Source: JACPIA01 sp964655995
GTDB lineage: Bacteria > Patescibacteriota > Minisyncoccia > Phycocordibacterales > XYD1-FULL-46-19
NCBI GenBank assembly: GCA_964655995.1
Contig: CAZZPK010000002.1
Coordinates: forward strand, 47,391-111,390
Direction of reading: 5' to 3'
Length of the DNA: 64,000 nucleotides
In this document: positions 48,528-57,637 of the stretch, one piece after another
Layout: the number at the start of each line of letters is the position of its first letter
How positions within the stretch are numbered: the first letter of the stretch is position 1
Notes under the pieces: model-generated
What the model was told of the DNA's origin: nothing
Databases searched by the model: none
Seen by the model: only the letters and a program-made list of their open reading frames with translations
Translations under genes and position numbers: made by a program

Positions 48528-49730
48528 ATGCAATTTAATTACAAGGCGCAGACGGCGGAGGGCAATATTACAAACGGCGTCATTGAGGCCGCCGACCGTT
48601 TTGGCGTGGCCCGCGCTCTCCGCGACAAGGGCCAAGCGGTTATTACGGTGACGCCGGTTGGCCGCGCCCGCGCTTGGCATCAGTGGTTCAGTCTCCCTAT
48701 CTCGATGCGCGAGCGGATTTTGTTTGCCACCAATTTGAGCGCCATGCTTTCCGCCGGCCTGCCCTTGGCCCGGGCGTTGCGCGTTTTGGCCCGCCAGCCT
48801 TCCTCGCGCCAATTCCAAACTATTGTCGAGTCGGTAGCCCAGTCTATCGACAGCGGTAGCCTGCTTAGCAAGGCGCTGGCCGACTTCCCCAACGCGTTCT
48901 CGCCGATTTTTGTCGCGATGGTCAAAGCGGCCGAGAGCTCCGGCAATGTGCCCGGGACACTCCTTACTTTGGGCGAGCAGTTGCAAAAAAGCTACGATCT
49001 CAAGCGCAAAATCCGCGGTGCCATGATTTATCCGGCCATTATCGTTTTGCTGATCATCACCATCGCCATTTTGATGATGATTTTTGTCATTCCCACTTTG
49101 ATCACCACTTTTGACGAGCTTAATGTCGAGCTACCGCTCTCGACGCAAATTGTCATCGGCGTAAGCTCGCTGGTGATCAATCATTATTTGTGGCTCATTT
49201 TTGCCGTTGCTTTGATGCTTCTCCTCTTGTTTGCCAGTCTGGAGACCAAGGCCGGGCGGCGGCTGTTTTACTCGCTTATACTCCGTCTGCCGATTATCGG
49301 CCACTTGAGCCGCGAGGCCAATGCCGCGTTGGTTATGCGGACTATCTCCTCGCTCCTCTCGGCCGGTGTCAGTATGGTTGAGGCGGTGGAGATTGCCGGC
49401 ACGGTGAGTCAAAACACCTTGTATCAGGAGGCTTTAGCCGAGGCCGCCGAGAAGGTCCAAAAAGGTTTTAACTTGTCGGCCATTTTTGCCGCCCGGCCTT
49501 ATCTTTATTTGCCGCTGGTGTCGGAGCTTACCGAGGTGGGCGAGGAGACGGGTGCCCTCTCGGACATGCTTACCCGCGGCGCCGTCTTTTTTGAGGCCGA
49601 GGTCGATCAGGCGATCAAAAATATCTCGACGATTATCGAACCGGCGCTGATGATCGTGGTCGGCGCCGCGGTCGGCTTTTTTGCCTTGGCGCTCCTCTCG
49701 CCGATTTACTCGCTAACCGATGCCTTTTAA
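48528..49730 (+). CDS. pilC: Type IV pilus inner-membrane platform protein PilC
   Basis: 400 residues, two T2SSF domains with TM helices (about 165-190, 215-240, 370-395): FATNLSAMLSAGLPLARALRVLA and MRTISSLLSAGVSMVEAVEI. It couples the PilB motor to pilin assembly. Four bases after pilB. Confidence 0.94.
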   Translation: MQFNYKAQTAEGNITNGVIEAADRFGVARALRDKGQAVITVTPVGRARAWHQWFSLPISMRERILFATNLSAMLSAGLPLARALRVLARQPSSRQFQTIVESVAQSIDSGSLLSKALADFPNAFSPIFVAMVKAAESSGNVPGTLLTLGEQLQKSYDLKRKIRGAMIYPAIIVLLIITIAILMMIFVIPTLITTFDELNVELPLSTQIVIGVSSLVINHYLWLIFAVALMLLLLFASLETKAGRRLFYSLILRLPIIGHLSREANAALVMRTISSLLSAGVSMVEAVEIAGTVSQNTLYQEALAEAAEKVQKGFNLSAIFAARPYLYLPLVSELTEVGEETGALSDMLTRGAVFFEAEVDQAIKNISTIIEPALMIVVGAAVGFFALALLSPIYSLTDAF

Positions 49731-49731
49731 T

Positions 49732-50097
49732 ATGCGCCGCGGTTTCACTTTAGTCGAATTACTGCTTGTTTTGGCCATTGTCGGGGTATTAAGCAGTTTG
49801 GCTTTCCGCTCGGGCGGCGGTTTGCGCGAGCGGACACGGGTGGCCGCGAGCGCCGAGGAGATCGCTGGCTTAATCGCCAAAGCTCAAAACAACACCCAGG
49901 CCGGTTTAAGCGGCTTGGCCTATGGCGTCAGAGTCAATGCCACCAGTACCGCCTTGTTTGCCGGCGCAAGCTACAGCCCCGGCGCTGTCATCGAGTTTTA
50001 CGAGGCGCCGCTCAATGTGACTTTGGCGGTGACGCCGGCCGGCGACTTGCTGGTTGACCGCTTAACAGGCGCCTTGGCTCTCGGTGCCCCCACTACC
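49732..50097 (+). CDS. Type IV pseudopilin, 5' part, cut by an assembly gap
   Basis: Starts MRRGFTLVELLLVLAIVGVL: prepilin peptidase site G/FTLVE and the N-terminal pilin helix. The body reads normally to the N run at 50098. The continuation resumes at 50220. Confidence 0.85.
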
Positions 50098-50107
50098 NNN
50101 NNNNNNN
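50098..50107. other. Assembly gap (10 N)
   Basis: Ten unresolved bases inside the pseudopilin gene, scaffold join. Confidence 0.99.
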
Positions 50108-50219
50108 ATCGCTTTCCTGCCCATAGAAGAAAGGCGTATCCATAGGCCCCGGCGCTACGGCAGTGACGGAAATACCACGGTGGCCGAACTCTTTTGAAGC
50201 AGCCCTGGTAAAATGCTCC
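50108..50219 (-). pseudogene. Foreign short-chain dehydrogenase fragment (probable chimeric insert)
   Basis: On the minus strand this reads as an SDR core: VEHFTRAASKEFG, then GISVTAVAPGPMDTPFFYG, the region just after the catalytic Tyr-Lys of SDR enzymes. It has no start or end, sits against the N run and interrupts a pilin gene. Most likely a wrongly joined read rather than real genome sequence. Confidence 0.8.
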
Positions 50220-50324
50220 ACCGGCGCTTTGGCCCTCGGTGCCACCACTACCGTCACCGTGACCGGTCCGGACACGGTCCGCCAGATTATTGTTGGGCCC
50301 AACGGTTTGGTCAGTGTACAATAA
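50220..50324 (+). CDS. Type IV pseudopilin, 3' part
   Basis: Resumes as TGALALGATTTVTVTG...GLVSVQ, repeating the last codons before the gap with three base differences, then ends at TAA. Together with 49732-50097 it forms one pseudopilin of about 155 residues. Confidence 0.75.
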   Translation, partial: TGALALGATTTVTVTGPDTVRQIIVGPNGLVSVQ

Positions 50325-50331
50325 AGAGAGT

Positions 50332-50805
50332 ATGATCAAGCTCCGAGGCTTTAGCTTAGTGGAGGTGCTGGTCGGTATCAGTCTCCTCCTAATTTTGGCG
50401 CTGGCGGCGGCAGCCCTCTTCCAATTTTCCGGCGCCTTGACTCGCCGCAGTCTCGACAAAGTGACCGCCGCCAATTTGGCCGAGGAGGCCATTGAGGTGG
50501 CCAAATTATGGCGCGATGAGAGCTGGGCTAATTTAATCGCCACCAAGGCGGCCGAGACACCTTATTATTTGGTTTGGACCGGCGCCGACTGGCAGGCGTC
50601 TCTGACGCCTAGTCTGATCTTGGGCCGTTTTGAGCGGACAATGGTGTTTACGCCGGTGTATCGCGACGGCAATCAGGACGTGAGTGCAAGCGGCACCGCT
50701 GACGCCGGCAGTCGCCTGGTCAGCGTGACCGTGTCTTGGTCCGAACGGGGCGCCACCAGCACCTATGCGCTCTCGGCTTTAATTGCTAATCAATTTAATA
50801 ATTAA
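50332..50805 (+). CDS. PilV-like pseudopilin
   Basis: 157 residues from MIKLRGFSLVEVLVGISLLLILALAAAALFQ: prepilin site G/FSLVE and hydrophobic helix, then a globular domain. Minor pilin, second of the group; starts 7 bases after the previous stop. Confidence 0.82.
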   Translation: MIKLRGFSLVEVLVGISLLLILALAAAALFQFSGALTRRSLDKVTAANLAEEAIEVAKLWRDESWANLIATKAAETPYYLVWTGADWQASLTPSLILGRFERTMVFTPVYRDGNQDVSASGTADAGSRLVSVTVSWSERGATSTYALSALIANQFNN

Positions 50806-50806
50806 T

Positions 50807-51331
50807 ATGCGCAAAACGGCATGGTCGCGGGGCGTCACTTTGGTCGAACTGTTAATCGCCGGCGCCTTTACCGTTACCATTTTGTTGCTGGTGGTGATTT
50901 TGGCGCTCTCTCTTTATCGAGCGGTGCCTCATTATCAGGCCAATCGGGAGCTCTTGCGCACAGCCAACACTGCTTTGAGCCGTTTGGGCTATGAGTTACG
51001 GAGCGCGGATCAGGTGGTAACCGCCGCCAGTACTTTGGGGGCCACCACCAGCGTTTTGGTTTTGTCTGGGCAAGACGACGGGGGCGCGGCCTACACCACC
51101 ACTTTTAGAGTGGATGGCGGCCGGCTCTTGGTGGCGCGCAATGGCGCTGCACCGCAGGCGCTCTCGAGCACCAGAGTGAGCGTTACCCGCTTTACCGCTT
51201 ATCATTTGACTACAGACGAGTCTCAAGCCGTCCGTGTTATGCTGGAGTTGGCGGCAAGCACCACTAACAATGTTTTGGTGAGCCGCCAATTCCACAACAC
51301 CATTGTTTTGCGGGGCAGTTATGTTGAGTAA
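50807..51331 (+). CDS. PilW-like pseudopilin
   Basis: 174 residues from MRKTAWSRGVTLVELLIAGAF: prepilin site G/VTLVE, hydrophobic helix, beta-rich domain. One base after the PilV-like stop. Confidence 0.8.
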   Translation: MRKTAWSRGVTLVELLIAGAFTVTILLLVVILALSLYRAVPHYQANRELLRTANTALSRLGYELRSADQVVTAASTLGATTSVLVLSGQDDGGAAYTTTFRVDGGRLLVARNGAAPQALSSTRVSVTRFTAYHLTTDESQAVRVMLELAASTTNNVLVSRQFHNTIVLRGSYVE

Positions 51332-52604
51332 ATATCCTTACAATCAAGGCCAAGCGCTTATCGCCATGATGTTGGTGCTCGTTTCTTTAGTGGGAGCGGC
51401 GGTGGCCGGCGTCATTAATCCGGCAGTTGGCGATTATCGGGCGGTAACCGGCAGTGCCGTCTCGCGCCAAAGCTTTTTTACCGCCGAATCCGGAGTGGAG
51501 GATGTAGTTTACCGCTTACGCAGTGGCAAAACCGTCGGTGCTACCGAGGCGCTTAATCTGGGCGGCGCGCGAGCCACGACTACCACCGCCACCTCCGGCC
51601 AGACTAAAACAGTTACCGCTACCGGCGAGCTGTCGCGCTATCTCCGCGCCTTGCGCTCCGATTTGATTTTAGGCCAAGGCGCCACTTTTAATTTTGGCGT
51701 CCAAACCGATCAAGGCGGCTTTGTGATGGAAAACAATTCGTCAGTGGTCGGCAATTTGTACTCCAATGGGCCGATCCAAGGCTCGGGCTCAAGCATTGTC
51801 CGGGGCGACGTCATCTCGGCCGGGCCGGCCGGCGTGGTGGACGGCATTCATGCCACCGGCACCGTTTATGCCCACACCATTCGCAATTCCCTAATCGAGG
51901 GCAATGCCCATTACCAAGTGATTTCCAACACCATTGTCCAGGGTCAGTCCTTTCCCGGCAGCGCCGATCAAGCCACCATCTCTTTGCCGATTAGCGACGA
52001 GGCTGTCGCCGAATGGGAGGCCGACGCTTTGGCCGGCGGCGTCATTACCGCACCCTGCCCTTATGTAGTTAACACCACGCGCTCAATTGGTCCCGTCAAA
52101 ATCGATTGCGATTTTGAAATTTCCGGCAATCCGACGGTAACGATTGCCGGGCCGATCTGGGTGGCCGGCAATATTACCATCAAGAACAATCCAGTGATCA
52201 AGGTGGCCAGCGCCATCGGCGGGCACAGCGTCTCGATTATTGCCGACAATCCGAGCAATCGCTTGACCTCGAGCAAAATCAGTTTAAATAATGGCGCCCA
52301 ATTCCAGGGCTCGGGCGCGGCTGGGTCCTATGTTCTGCTGGTTTCGCAAAACGAGAGCGCCGAGCAAGGTGGCAGCGAGCAGGCGATTAACGTGGACAAT
52401 ACCGTGAGCGGCGCCCTCTTACTTTATGCCGGCCACGGCGAGATCCGCTTGGACAACAGCGACGAGCTTAAGCAGATTACCGGCTATCGGATCCGCCTGC
52501 GCAACAGCGCCGAGGTGGAGTATGAGCTCGGCATCGCCTCGCTTTTGTTTACCGCCGGTCCGGGCGGTACTTGGCGCATCGTTGATTGGTCTGAGACCGA
52601 ATAA
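51321..52604 (+). CDS. PilX-like/large minor-pilus protein
   Basis: 427 residues. N-terminal hydrophobic helix (GQALIAMMLVLVSLVGAAVAG) as in PilX, then QSFFTAESGVEDVVYRLR. The remainder has parallel beta-helix-like repeats (GSSIVRGDVISAG, NTIVQGQSF). ATG overlaps the PilW-like gene. Likely pilus-tip or surface function. Confidence 0.75.
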   Translation: MLSKYPYNQGQALIAMMLVLVSLVGAAVAGVINPAVGDYRAVTGSAVSRQSFFTAESGVEDVVYRLRSGKTVGATEALNLGGARATTTTATSGQTKTVTATGELSRYLRALRSDLILGQGATFNFGVQTDQGGFVMENNSSVVGNLYSNGPIQGSGSSIVRGDVISAGPAGVVDGIHATGTVYAHTIRNSLIEGNAHYQVISNTIVQGQSFPGSADQATISLPISDEAVAEWEADALAGGVITAPCPYVVNTTRSIGPVKIDCDFEISGNPTVTIAGPIWVAGNITIKNNPVIKVASAIGGHSVSIIADNPSNRLTSSKISLNNGAQFQGSGAAGSYVLLVSQNESAEQGGSEQAINVDNTVSGALLLYAGHGEIRLDNSDELKQITGYRIRLRNSAEVEYELGIASLLFTAGPGGTWRIVDWSETE

Positions 52605-52608
52605 TCGC

Positions 52609-52614
52609 TATAAT
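52609..52614 (+). promoter_or_regulatory. -10 box of tpiA
   Basis: TATAAT ending 10 bases before the ATG at 52625; no SD. Confidence 0.6.
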
Positions 52615-52624
52615 AGCTTAATTT

Positions 52625-53389
52625 ATGGCTAAAACTAAACTCCTAATTGCTAATTGGAAGCTGAATCCCACCGCCTTGACCGAGGCTAAGCGCCTGGCCG
52701 CGGCCGCCAAATTGGCCGCCACCCGGGCCAAAAAGGCGACAGTGATGCTTTGTCCGCCGGCGATATATTTGGCCCCGCTGGCCGCCGCCGCCGGCCCGCT
52801 CCTTTTTGGCGCCCAAGACGTATTTACCGAGGCGGAAGGCGCTTTTACCGGCGAGATCTCGCCGGTAATGCTTAAAGATCTGGGAGTTAAAGGGGTTATT
52901 GTTGGCCACTCCGAGCGCCGCGCCTTGGGCGACACTTTGGAAATTATCGCCGCCAAGACGCGAGCCGTCCTCAAGGCTAATTTATCGCCGATTGTCTGCG
53001 TTGGCGAGGACAAGCGCGACGGCGACGGCGACTATTTGGAAAATTTGGCCCGCGAGCTCGAATTTATTTTGGACAAAGTGCCGCGTCAATCCGCCAAGCG
53101 CCTGATCGTCGCCTATGAGCCGCGCTGGGCCATTGGCGCGGCGGCGCTTGAGGCCGATACGCCGGAAGGGTTTTTGCATCATGCCATTTTCCTCCGCAAA
53201 ACGCTGGTTAATTTGTTTGGCAAAGAGATCGGTATGGGAATACCGATTTTATACGGCGGCTCGGTGACGGTTAAAAACGCAGCCGACTTTTTGACGCTGG
53301 GCCGGGCCGACGGCCTCTTGGTGGGCCGCGAATCGCTTAAGGCCAAGTCTTTAGCCGAATTGATCAAGCTAACCGATCGCGCGGTATGA
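52625..53389 (+). CDS. tpiA: Triosephosphate isomerase
   Basis: 254 residues. NWKLNP (Lys) at the N-terminus, VGHSERR (His) and YEPRWAIG (catalytic Glu), GGSV phosphate loop. Interconverts DHAP and glyceraldehyde 3-phosphate. Overlaps pgk by 4 bases (ATGA). Confidence 0.95.
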   Translation: MAKTKLLIANWKLNPTALTEAKRLAAAAKLAATRAKKATVMLCPPAIYLAPLAAAAGPLLFGAQDVFTEAEGAFTGEISPVMLKDLGVKGVIVGHSERRALGDTLEIIAAKTRAVLKANLSPIVCVGEDKRDGDGDYLENLARELEFILDKVPRQSAKRLIVAYEPRWAIGAAALEADTPEGFLHHAIFLRKTLVNLFGKEIGMGIPILYGGSVTVKNAADFLTLGRADGLLVGRESLKAKSLAELIKLTDRAV

Positions 53390-54510
53390 CATTGCCCTTT
53401 AAGCCGTTAGCGCTGTTAGCCCGCCGCCAGCTTAAAAATAAAAAGATTTTGCTCCGGCTTGATACCAATGTGCCGTTTGTCCAGGGCAAGGTGGGCGATG
53501 AGTCGAGGTTGCTCGCCGCTTTGCCGACCCTTGATTATTTGCTGGCGGCCAAACCAAAAAAGATTTTTATTTTGGGCCATGCCGGCGACGGTGCCAGTCT
53601 CTCGCCGGTGGCGCACTGGCTCGGCAAAAAGTATGCGCTTGATTTTGTGGCCGACAGCGAGGAGGCGCGCGAAGCTAAAAATCAAATTGTGCTGCTTGAG
53701 AATTTGCGCCATGATCCGCGCGAGGAGTCGGGGGGTGCCGCTTTGGCCAAAGAGTTGGCCGGCTTGGGCGACCTCTATGTTACTGACGCCTTCTCGGTGG
53801 CGCATCGGGATCATGCCTCGGTGACTAAATTGCCTCGTTTGCTAGACAGCTATGCCGGACTCCGCTTTACCGCCGAGTATGAGGCGCTCGCAGCCGCCCG
53901 GCGTAGCCGAGAGCCTCTACTCCTTATTTTGGGTGGCGCTAAATTTGGCACCAAATTGCCGGTGATCGAAACTTTTTTACCCAAAGCGGAGCATATTTTT
54001 ATCGGCGGCGCGCTGGCGCATGCCTTTTTTACCAAGCGCCAATGGGAGATCGGGCAGTCCTTGGTGGATGATAAAGCCAAATTGCCGCCGGCGGTTTTAA
54101 AAAGCGCTAAAATTATTTTACCGCTTGATGTGGTGGTGACCGACAAAACCAGTCCGCGGATTAAGCCGGCGGACGCGGTCGGGCATCAGGAGACGATTGT
54201 GGATGCCGGGCCGGAGACGGTGGCACTTTTGGCGCAAAAATTAAAAACTGTAAAGCGGGTAATTTGGAACGGGCCACTCGGCCATTACGAGGCCAGTTTT
54301 ACCAAAGGGACGCGCGATTTGGCCCAAGCGATAGTCACGAGCGGCGTCCCGGCGATTGTTGGTGGCGGCGATACGCTCGCCTGTCTTGCCGGCACGGATT
54401 ATTTGCATCAATTCTCTTTTGTTTCGCTGGCCGGCGGGGCGATGCTCGAGTTTTTAGCCGCCGGCACCTTGCCGGGGATTAAGGCGTTAACTTTAAAGCG
54501 TCGCCGGTAA
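53386..54510 (+). CDS. pgk: Phosphoglycerate kinase
   Basis: 374 residues, at the short end for the family (about 390-415). Motifs LLRLDTNVPF, LLENLRHDPREE, GGAKFGTKLPVIETF, VIWNGPLGHYE, VGGGDT. Makes ATP from 1,3-bisphosphoglycerate. Coupled to tpiA; the 3' end overlaps the convergent HIT gene by 32 bases. Confidence 0.95.
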   Translation: MTLPFKPLALLARRQLKNKKILLRLDTNVPFVQGKVGDESRLLAALPTLDYLLAAKPKKIFILGHAGDGASLSPVAHWLGKKYALDFVADSEEAREAKNQIVLLENLRHDPREESGGAALAKELAGLGDLYVTDAFSVAHRDHASVTKLPRLLDSYAGLRFTAEYEALAAARRSREPLLLILGGAKFGTKLPVIETFLPKAEHIFIGGALAHAFFTKRQWEIGQSLVDDKAKLPPAVLKSAKIILPLDVVVTDKTSPRIKPADAVGHQETIVDAGPETVALLAQKLKTVKRVIWNGPLGHYEASFTKGTRDLAQAIVTSGVPAIVGGGDTLACLAGTDYLHQFSFVSLAGGAMLEFLAAGTLPGIKALTLKRRR

Positions 54511-54832
54511 AACGGGGAATAAGGTGGATATGGGCATGGGGGACGATTTGGCCGGCGGCGCTGCCATTGTTCATCGCCAGATTGAGACCGTCGGCCCGGC
54601 GCTCGGCTTTAAGTTGAGCAGCCAATTTTTTGATTACTGGGCCGGCTGTGGCGAGTAGCTCGTCGGGACACTCAAACAAATCGGTGCAATGAGTCTTGGG
54701 GATCAAGAGCGTGTGTCCGGGGCTGACCGGTTTAATGTCTAAGATGGCGACAAACTCATTGTCCTCATAAACTTTTTGGCTCGGGATTTGGCCGGCGATT
54801 ATTTGGCAAAAAATGCAATCGGGATTAGTCAT
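54479..54832 (-). CDS. HIT-family nucleotide hydrolase
   Basis: 117 residues. CIFCQIIAGQIPS at the N-terminus (CxxC) and the histidine triad HAHIHLIP near the C-terminus. Family members hydrolyse dinucleoside polyphosphates or AMP-lysine type compounds. Confidence 0.93.
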   Translation of the reverse strand: MTNPDCIFCQIIAGQIPSQKVYEDNEFVAILDIKPVSPGHTLLIPKTHCTDLFECPDELLATAGPVIKKLAAQLKAERRADGLNLAMNNGSAAGQIVPHAHIHLIPRFTGDALKLTP

Positions 54833-54852
54833 AATGCTATAATCATAAGTCC

Positions 54853-56466
54853 ATGGAGTGGAAAAAGAAAGAGCTCGTAAAAGAGCCCCAGCCGTTTAAG
54901 CCCGATTACATGCGCGATCTCTACGATCCGTTTTTGCTGTTAGGGATGGAGCGGGCGGTGGAGCGCATCTTAGCCGCGATCGCCAATAAAGAGAAGGTGA
55001 TCATCTTTGGCGATTATGATGCCGATGGTGTACCAGCCACGGCGCTCCTGGCCTCGTTTTTTAACAAAATCGGTTTTACTTTTTACGATGTTTTTATTCC
55101 GGATCGCCACTTGGAGTCTTATGGGCTGTCGCTGGAACGGATTAAAGAGTTTGCTGCAGGCGGCGTTAAGCTCATTGTCACTGTCGATTGCGGCATTACC
55201 GATGTAACGGAGGTAGATTTGGCCAATCAGCATGGCATTGATGTGATTATTACGGATCATCACTTGCCGCCAGCCATTTTACCGTCGGCTTACGCCATTA
55301 TTGATGCTAAACAGCCGGGCGATACCTATCCGTTTAAAGAGCTGTGCGGTACCGGCGTGGCTTTTAAATTGGTGCAAGCGCTCATTGCTCGTGGCGATTT
55401 TAAATTAGTCAAAGGCTGGGAAAAATGGCTGCTTGATTTGGCGGCGATCGCTACCGTGAGCGACATGGTGCCGCTCGTGGGGGAGAATCGGGTTTTGGTT
55501 TATTTTGGCCTGATTGTGCTCCGTCAGACCAGGCGCGCGGGATTGCAGGCGCTTTTGGCCACTCTCAAGCTTGATCCGCGCTATGTCAACGAGGATGACA
55601 TCGGTTTTATGATTGGTCCGCGGATCAACTCGGCCTCGCGGATGGGCCATGCCTCCGAGGCCTACAATTTACTGATGACCGAGGATCGGCTGCTTGCCGC
55701 AGAGATTGCCAAAAGCTTGGACACCAAAAACTCCTCGCGCAAAGGGGCGGTGGAACAGATTTTGGCGGCGGCGGACACGCTGATTGACACCAATGCTTTG
55801 CCGCCGGTGTTGGTGGTGGGGGATGCCGCCTTCTCGCCGGCTGTTTTGGGCTTGGCCGCCAGTCGCCTGGTGGAGAAATATAAGCGGCCGGTATTTGTGT
55901 GGGGCCAGGGGGAAGCGAGCGAGATCAAAGGCTCCGGTCGCTCGGACGGCTCGGTTAATTTGGTGGAGCTAATGCGCGCGGCCGGCGGCGAGCGCCTGTT
56001 TAGCGACTTTGGCGGCCATGTCATGGCCGCCGGGTTTACTCTCTTGCCGGGGCAAGAGGCGGAGCTTGGCGCCAAACTGAATGCCGTTTACGAAGAGGTC
56101 AAAGGGGCGTCCGTGTTAAGCGTTATTTATTACGATCGGGAATTGGCGCTCGAGGAGTGCAATGAGGCCACCTGGCAATTGCTTTCCCAATGGGCGCCGT
56201 TTGGCGTGGGGAATGAGAAGCCCGTCTTTTTGTTTAAAAATATTAAAGTGGCGCAAGTTAAAATGTTTGGCAATGGGGGCATACACCTGGAGTTAACGTT
56301 TAAAACGGGTGATGGTAAAAATATTTGCGCTATCGGCTTTTTTTACACCAAAGACTTGCAGCTCGCCGCCGGCGAGACTATTGATCTTTTGGCCACGCTT
56401 GAAAAATCCTACTTCCGCTCCCGCCCCGAACTCCGCTTACGCATTGTCGATCTTAAGAAAATATAG
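54853..56466 (+). CDS. recJ: Single-stranded-DNA exonuclease RecJ
   Basis: 537 residues. DHH phosphoesterase: FGDYDADG (~53-60), VDCGITD, ITDHHLP, then DHHA1 (GRSDGSVNLVELM, FGGHVMAAGFTL) and an OB-like end. 5'-3' ssDNA exonuclease in repair and recombination. TGCTATAAT (-10 54838-54843) ends 9 bases before the ATG. Confidence 0.94.
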   Translation: MEWKKKELVKEPQPFKPDYMRDLYDPFLLLGMERAVERILAAIANKEKVIIFGDYDADGVPATALLASFFNKIGFTFYDVFIPDRHLESYGLSLERIKEFAAGGVKLIVTVDCGITDVTEVDLANQHGIDVIITDHHLPPAILPSAYAIIDAKQPGDTYPFKELCGTGVAFKLVQALIARGDFKLVKGWEKWLLDLAAIATVSDMVPLVGENRVLVYFGLIVLRQTRRAGLQALLATLKLDPRYVNEDDIGFMIGPRINSASRMGHASEAYNLLMTEDRLLAAEIAKSLDTKNSSRKGAVEQILAAADTLIDTNALPPVLVVGDAAFSPAVLGLAASRLVEKYKRPVFVWGQGEASEIKGSGRSDGSVNLVELMRAAGGERLFSDFGGHVMAAGFTLLPGQEAELGAKLNAVYEEVKGASVLSVIYYDRELALEECNEATWQLLSQWAPFGVGNEKPVFLFKNIKVAQVKMFGNGGIHLELTFKTGDGKNICAIGFFYTKDLQLAAGETIDLLATLEKSYFRSRPELRLRIVDLKKI

Positions 56467-56594
56467 TCAAATTACTTATTTTTACTTATTTCAATTGCTC
56501 CAAAATACTGCCATGGCATCAATTTGGAGCAATTGGTAAATTTAATAAAATCTTTAATAAATCATTTTTAAAAATTTATAGTACAATAGCTGGA

Positions 56595-57023
56595 ATGTCT
56601 AAATTGATTGTAAATACCGATGGGGGGGCGAGGGGTAATCCCGGTAATGCCGGGTTGGGGGTGGTGATTGCCAATGAGACGGGCCAGGTGATTAAAACCG
56701 TTTCGCGGGGGATTGGCGTGGCGACTAATAATGAGGCCGAGTATCGGGCCGTGATTTTGGCGCTGGAGACGCTTAAAGAATTATACGGCTCGCAATTATC
56801 TAACTATGAAATTGAGTTTAGATTAGACAGTGAGCTGGTGCAAAAGCAGTTAATGGGAGATTATAAAGTTAAAGAGGCGCGCTTAAAAGTATTTTTTACA
56901 CAGATTTCTGATTTACAGCAAAATCTACCTAAAATCCACTTTGTTTATGTGCCCCGGGAGCAAAATAAAGAGGCCGACCGCCTGGCCAATCTGGCTATGG
57001 ACGAGCAAGAGGAGGCGCGGTAG
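56595..57023 (+). CDS. Ribonuclease H-like protein
   Basis: 142 residues. RNase H fold: first Asp in NTDGGARGNPG, Glu in NNEAEYRAV, Asp in LDSELV, Asp in NKEADRLAN. Probably cleaves RNA in RNA-DNA hybrids. TACAAT ends 7 bases before the ATG. Confidence 0.9.
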   Translation: MSKLIVNTDGGARGNPGNAGLGVVIANETGQVIKTVSRGIGVATNNEAEYRAVILALETLKELYGSQLSNYEIEFRLDSELVQKQLMGDYKVKEARLKVFFTQISDLQQNLPKIHFVYVPREQNKEADRLANLAMDEQEEAR

Positions 57024-57034
57024 ACTTAAACCAT

Positions 57035-57358
57035 ATGTTTGAGAAATTTAAATCAATGATCAGCGGCGGCGATGATCCCAGGCAAGCCGAGCGGGAGTAT
57101 GAGGGCGAGTGGTCGGCCGAGGCTCATGAGCGGACGCGCCTACTTGATCGGCTTTATGAGGTGGTAACCGACAAAACCATTACTACCTCACTTGATGTCG
57201 AGGATCGTTTTAGTGGTGAGGAGTTGGCTAATTTGATTGCGGCGGCCAAAATTGTTGTAGCCGAAGGCTGGGATCGCAATATGGACGGCAATAAACGTGT
57301 CCAAACTCTAGTTGAGCAAATCAGTCGTCTCAATCCGTCCAGCTCTCAAGCGGCTTAA
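57035..57358 (+). CDS. Hypothetical protein, 107 aa
   Basis: 107 residues, acidic, helical (MFEKFKSMISGGDDPRQAEREYEGEW...). Follows the RNase H gene by 11 bases. No family recognised. Confidence 0.6.
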   Translation: MFEKFKSMISGGDDPRQAEREYEGEWSAEAHERTRLLDRLYEVVTDKTITTSLDVEDRFSGEELANLIAAAKIVVAEGWDRNMDGNKRVQTLVEQISRLNPSSSQAA

Positions 57359-57422
57359 TGTGGCTAAACAAAAAATGTTGTAGACTTAATAAAACAGCTC
57401 TTTAGAGAGGAGGTGATAAGAG

Positions 57423-57587
57423 ATGGCTATTCCCCAGCCAGAGTCGACCCCAAAATCATCAGTGCTCCCGGAGCACCTTTCTATCCCTAAAATGTTCCGA
57501 CCAAGTGAACAAAAAGGGAAAATACCTGAGAGGGCCCATGAGCGGATAGGCCGAAGCAAAGGGGTATTTTTGAAGAAGGGTGGATGA
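57423..57587 (+). CDS. Small protein, 54 aa, strong SD
   Basis: 54 residues, basic and Pro/Ser-rich (MAIPQPESTPKSSVLPEHLS...). GAGGAGGTGAT precedes the ATG by 5 bases and a GCTCTTTAGAG boxA-like stretch lies just upstream. A terminator follows. No family recognised. Confidence 0.55.
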   Translation: MAIPQPESTPKSSVLPEHLSIPKMFRPSEQKGKIPERAHERIGRSKGVFLKKGG

Positions 57588-57612
57588 AATAAATTTCCTC
57601 CTTCTTCCCACT

Positions 57613-57637
57613 AAAAAGCCGCGATCAGCGGCTTTTA
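57613..57637. terminator. Bidirectional terminator
   Basis: AAAAGCCGC/GCGGCTTTT around GATCA, between convergent genes. Confidence 0.85.

Noticed and set aside
57480..57560. CTGATGA on the minus strand near 57462 as a fourth hammerhead
   Set aside because: No GAA with a matching stem II/III follows, so the core is incomplete.
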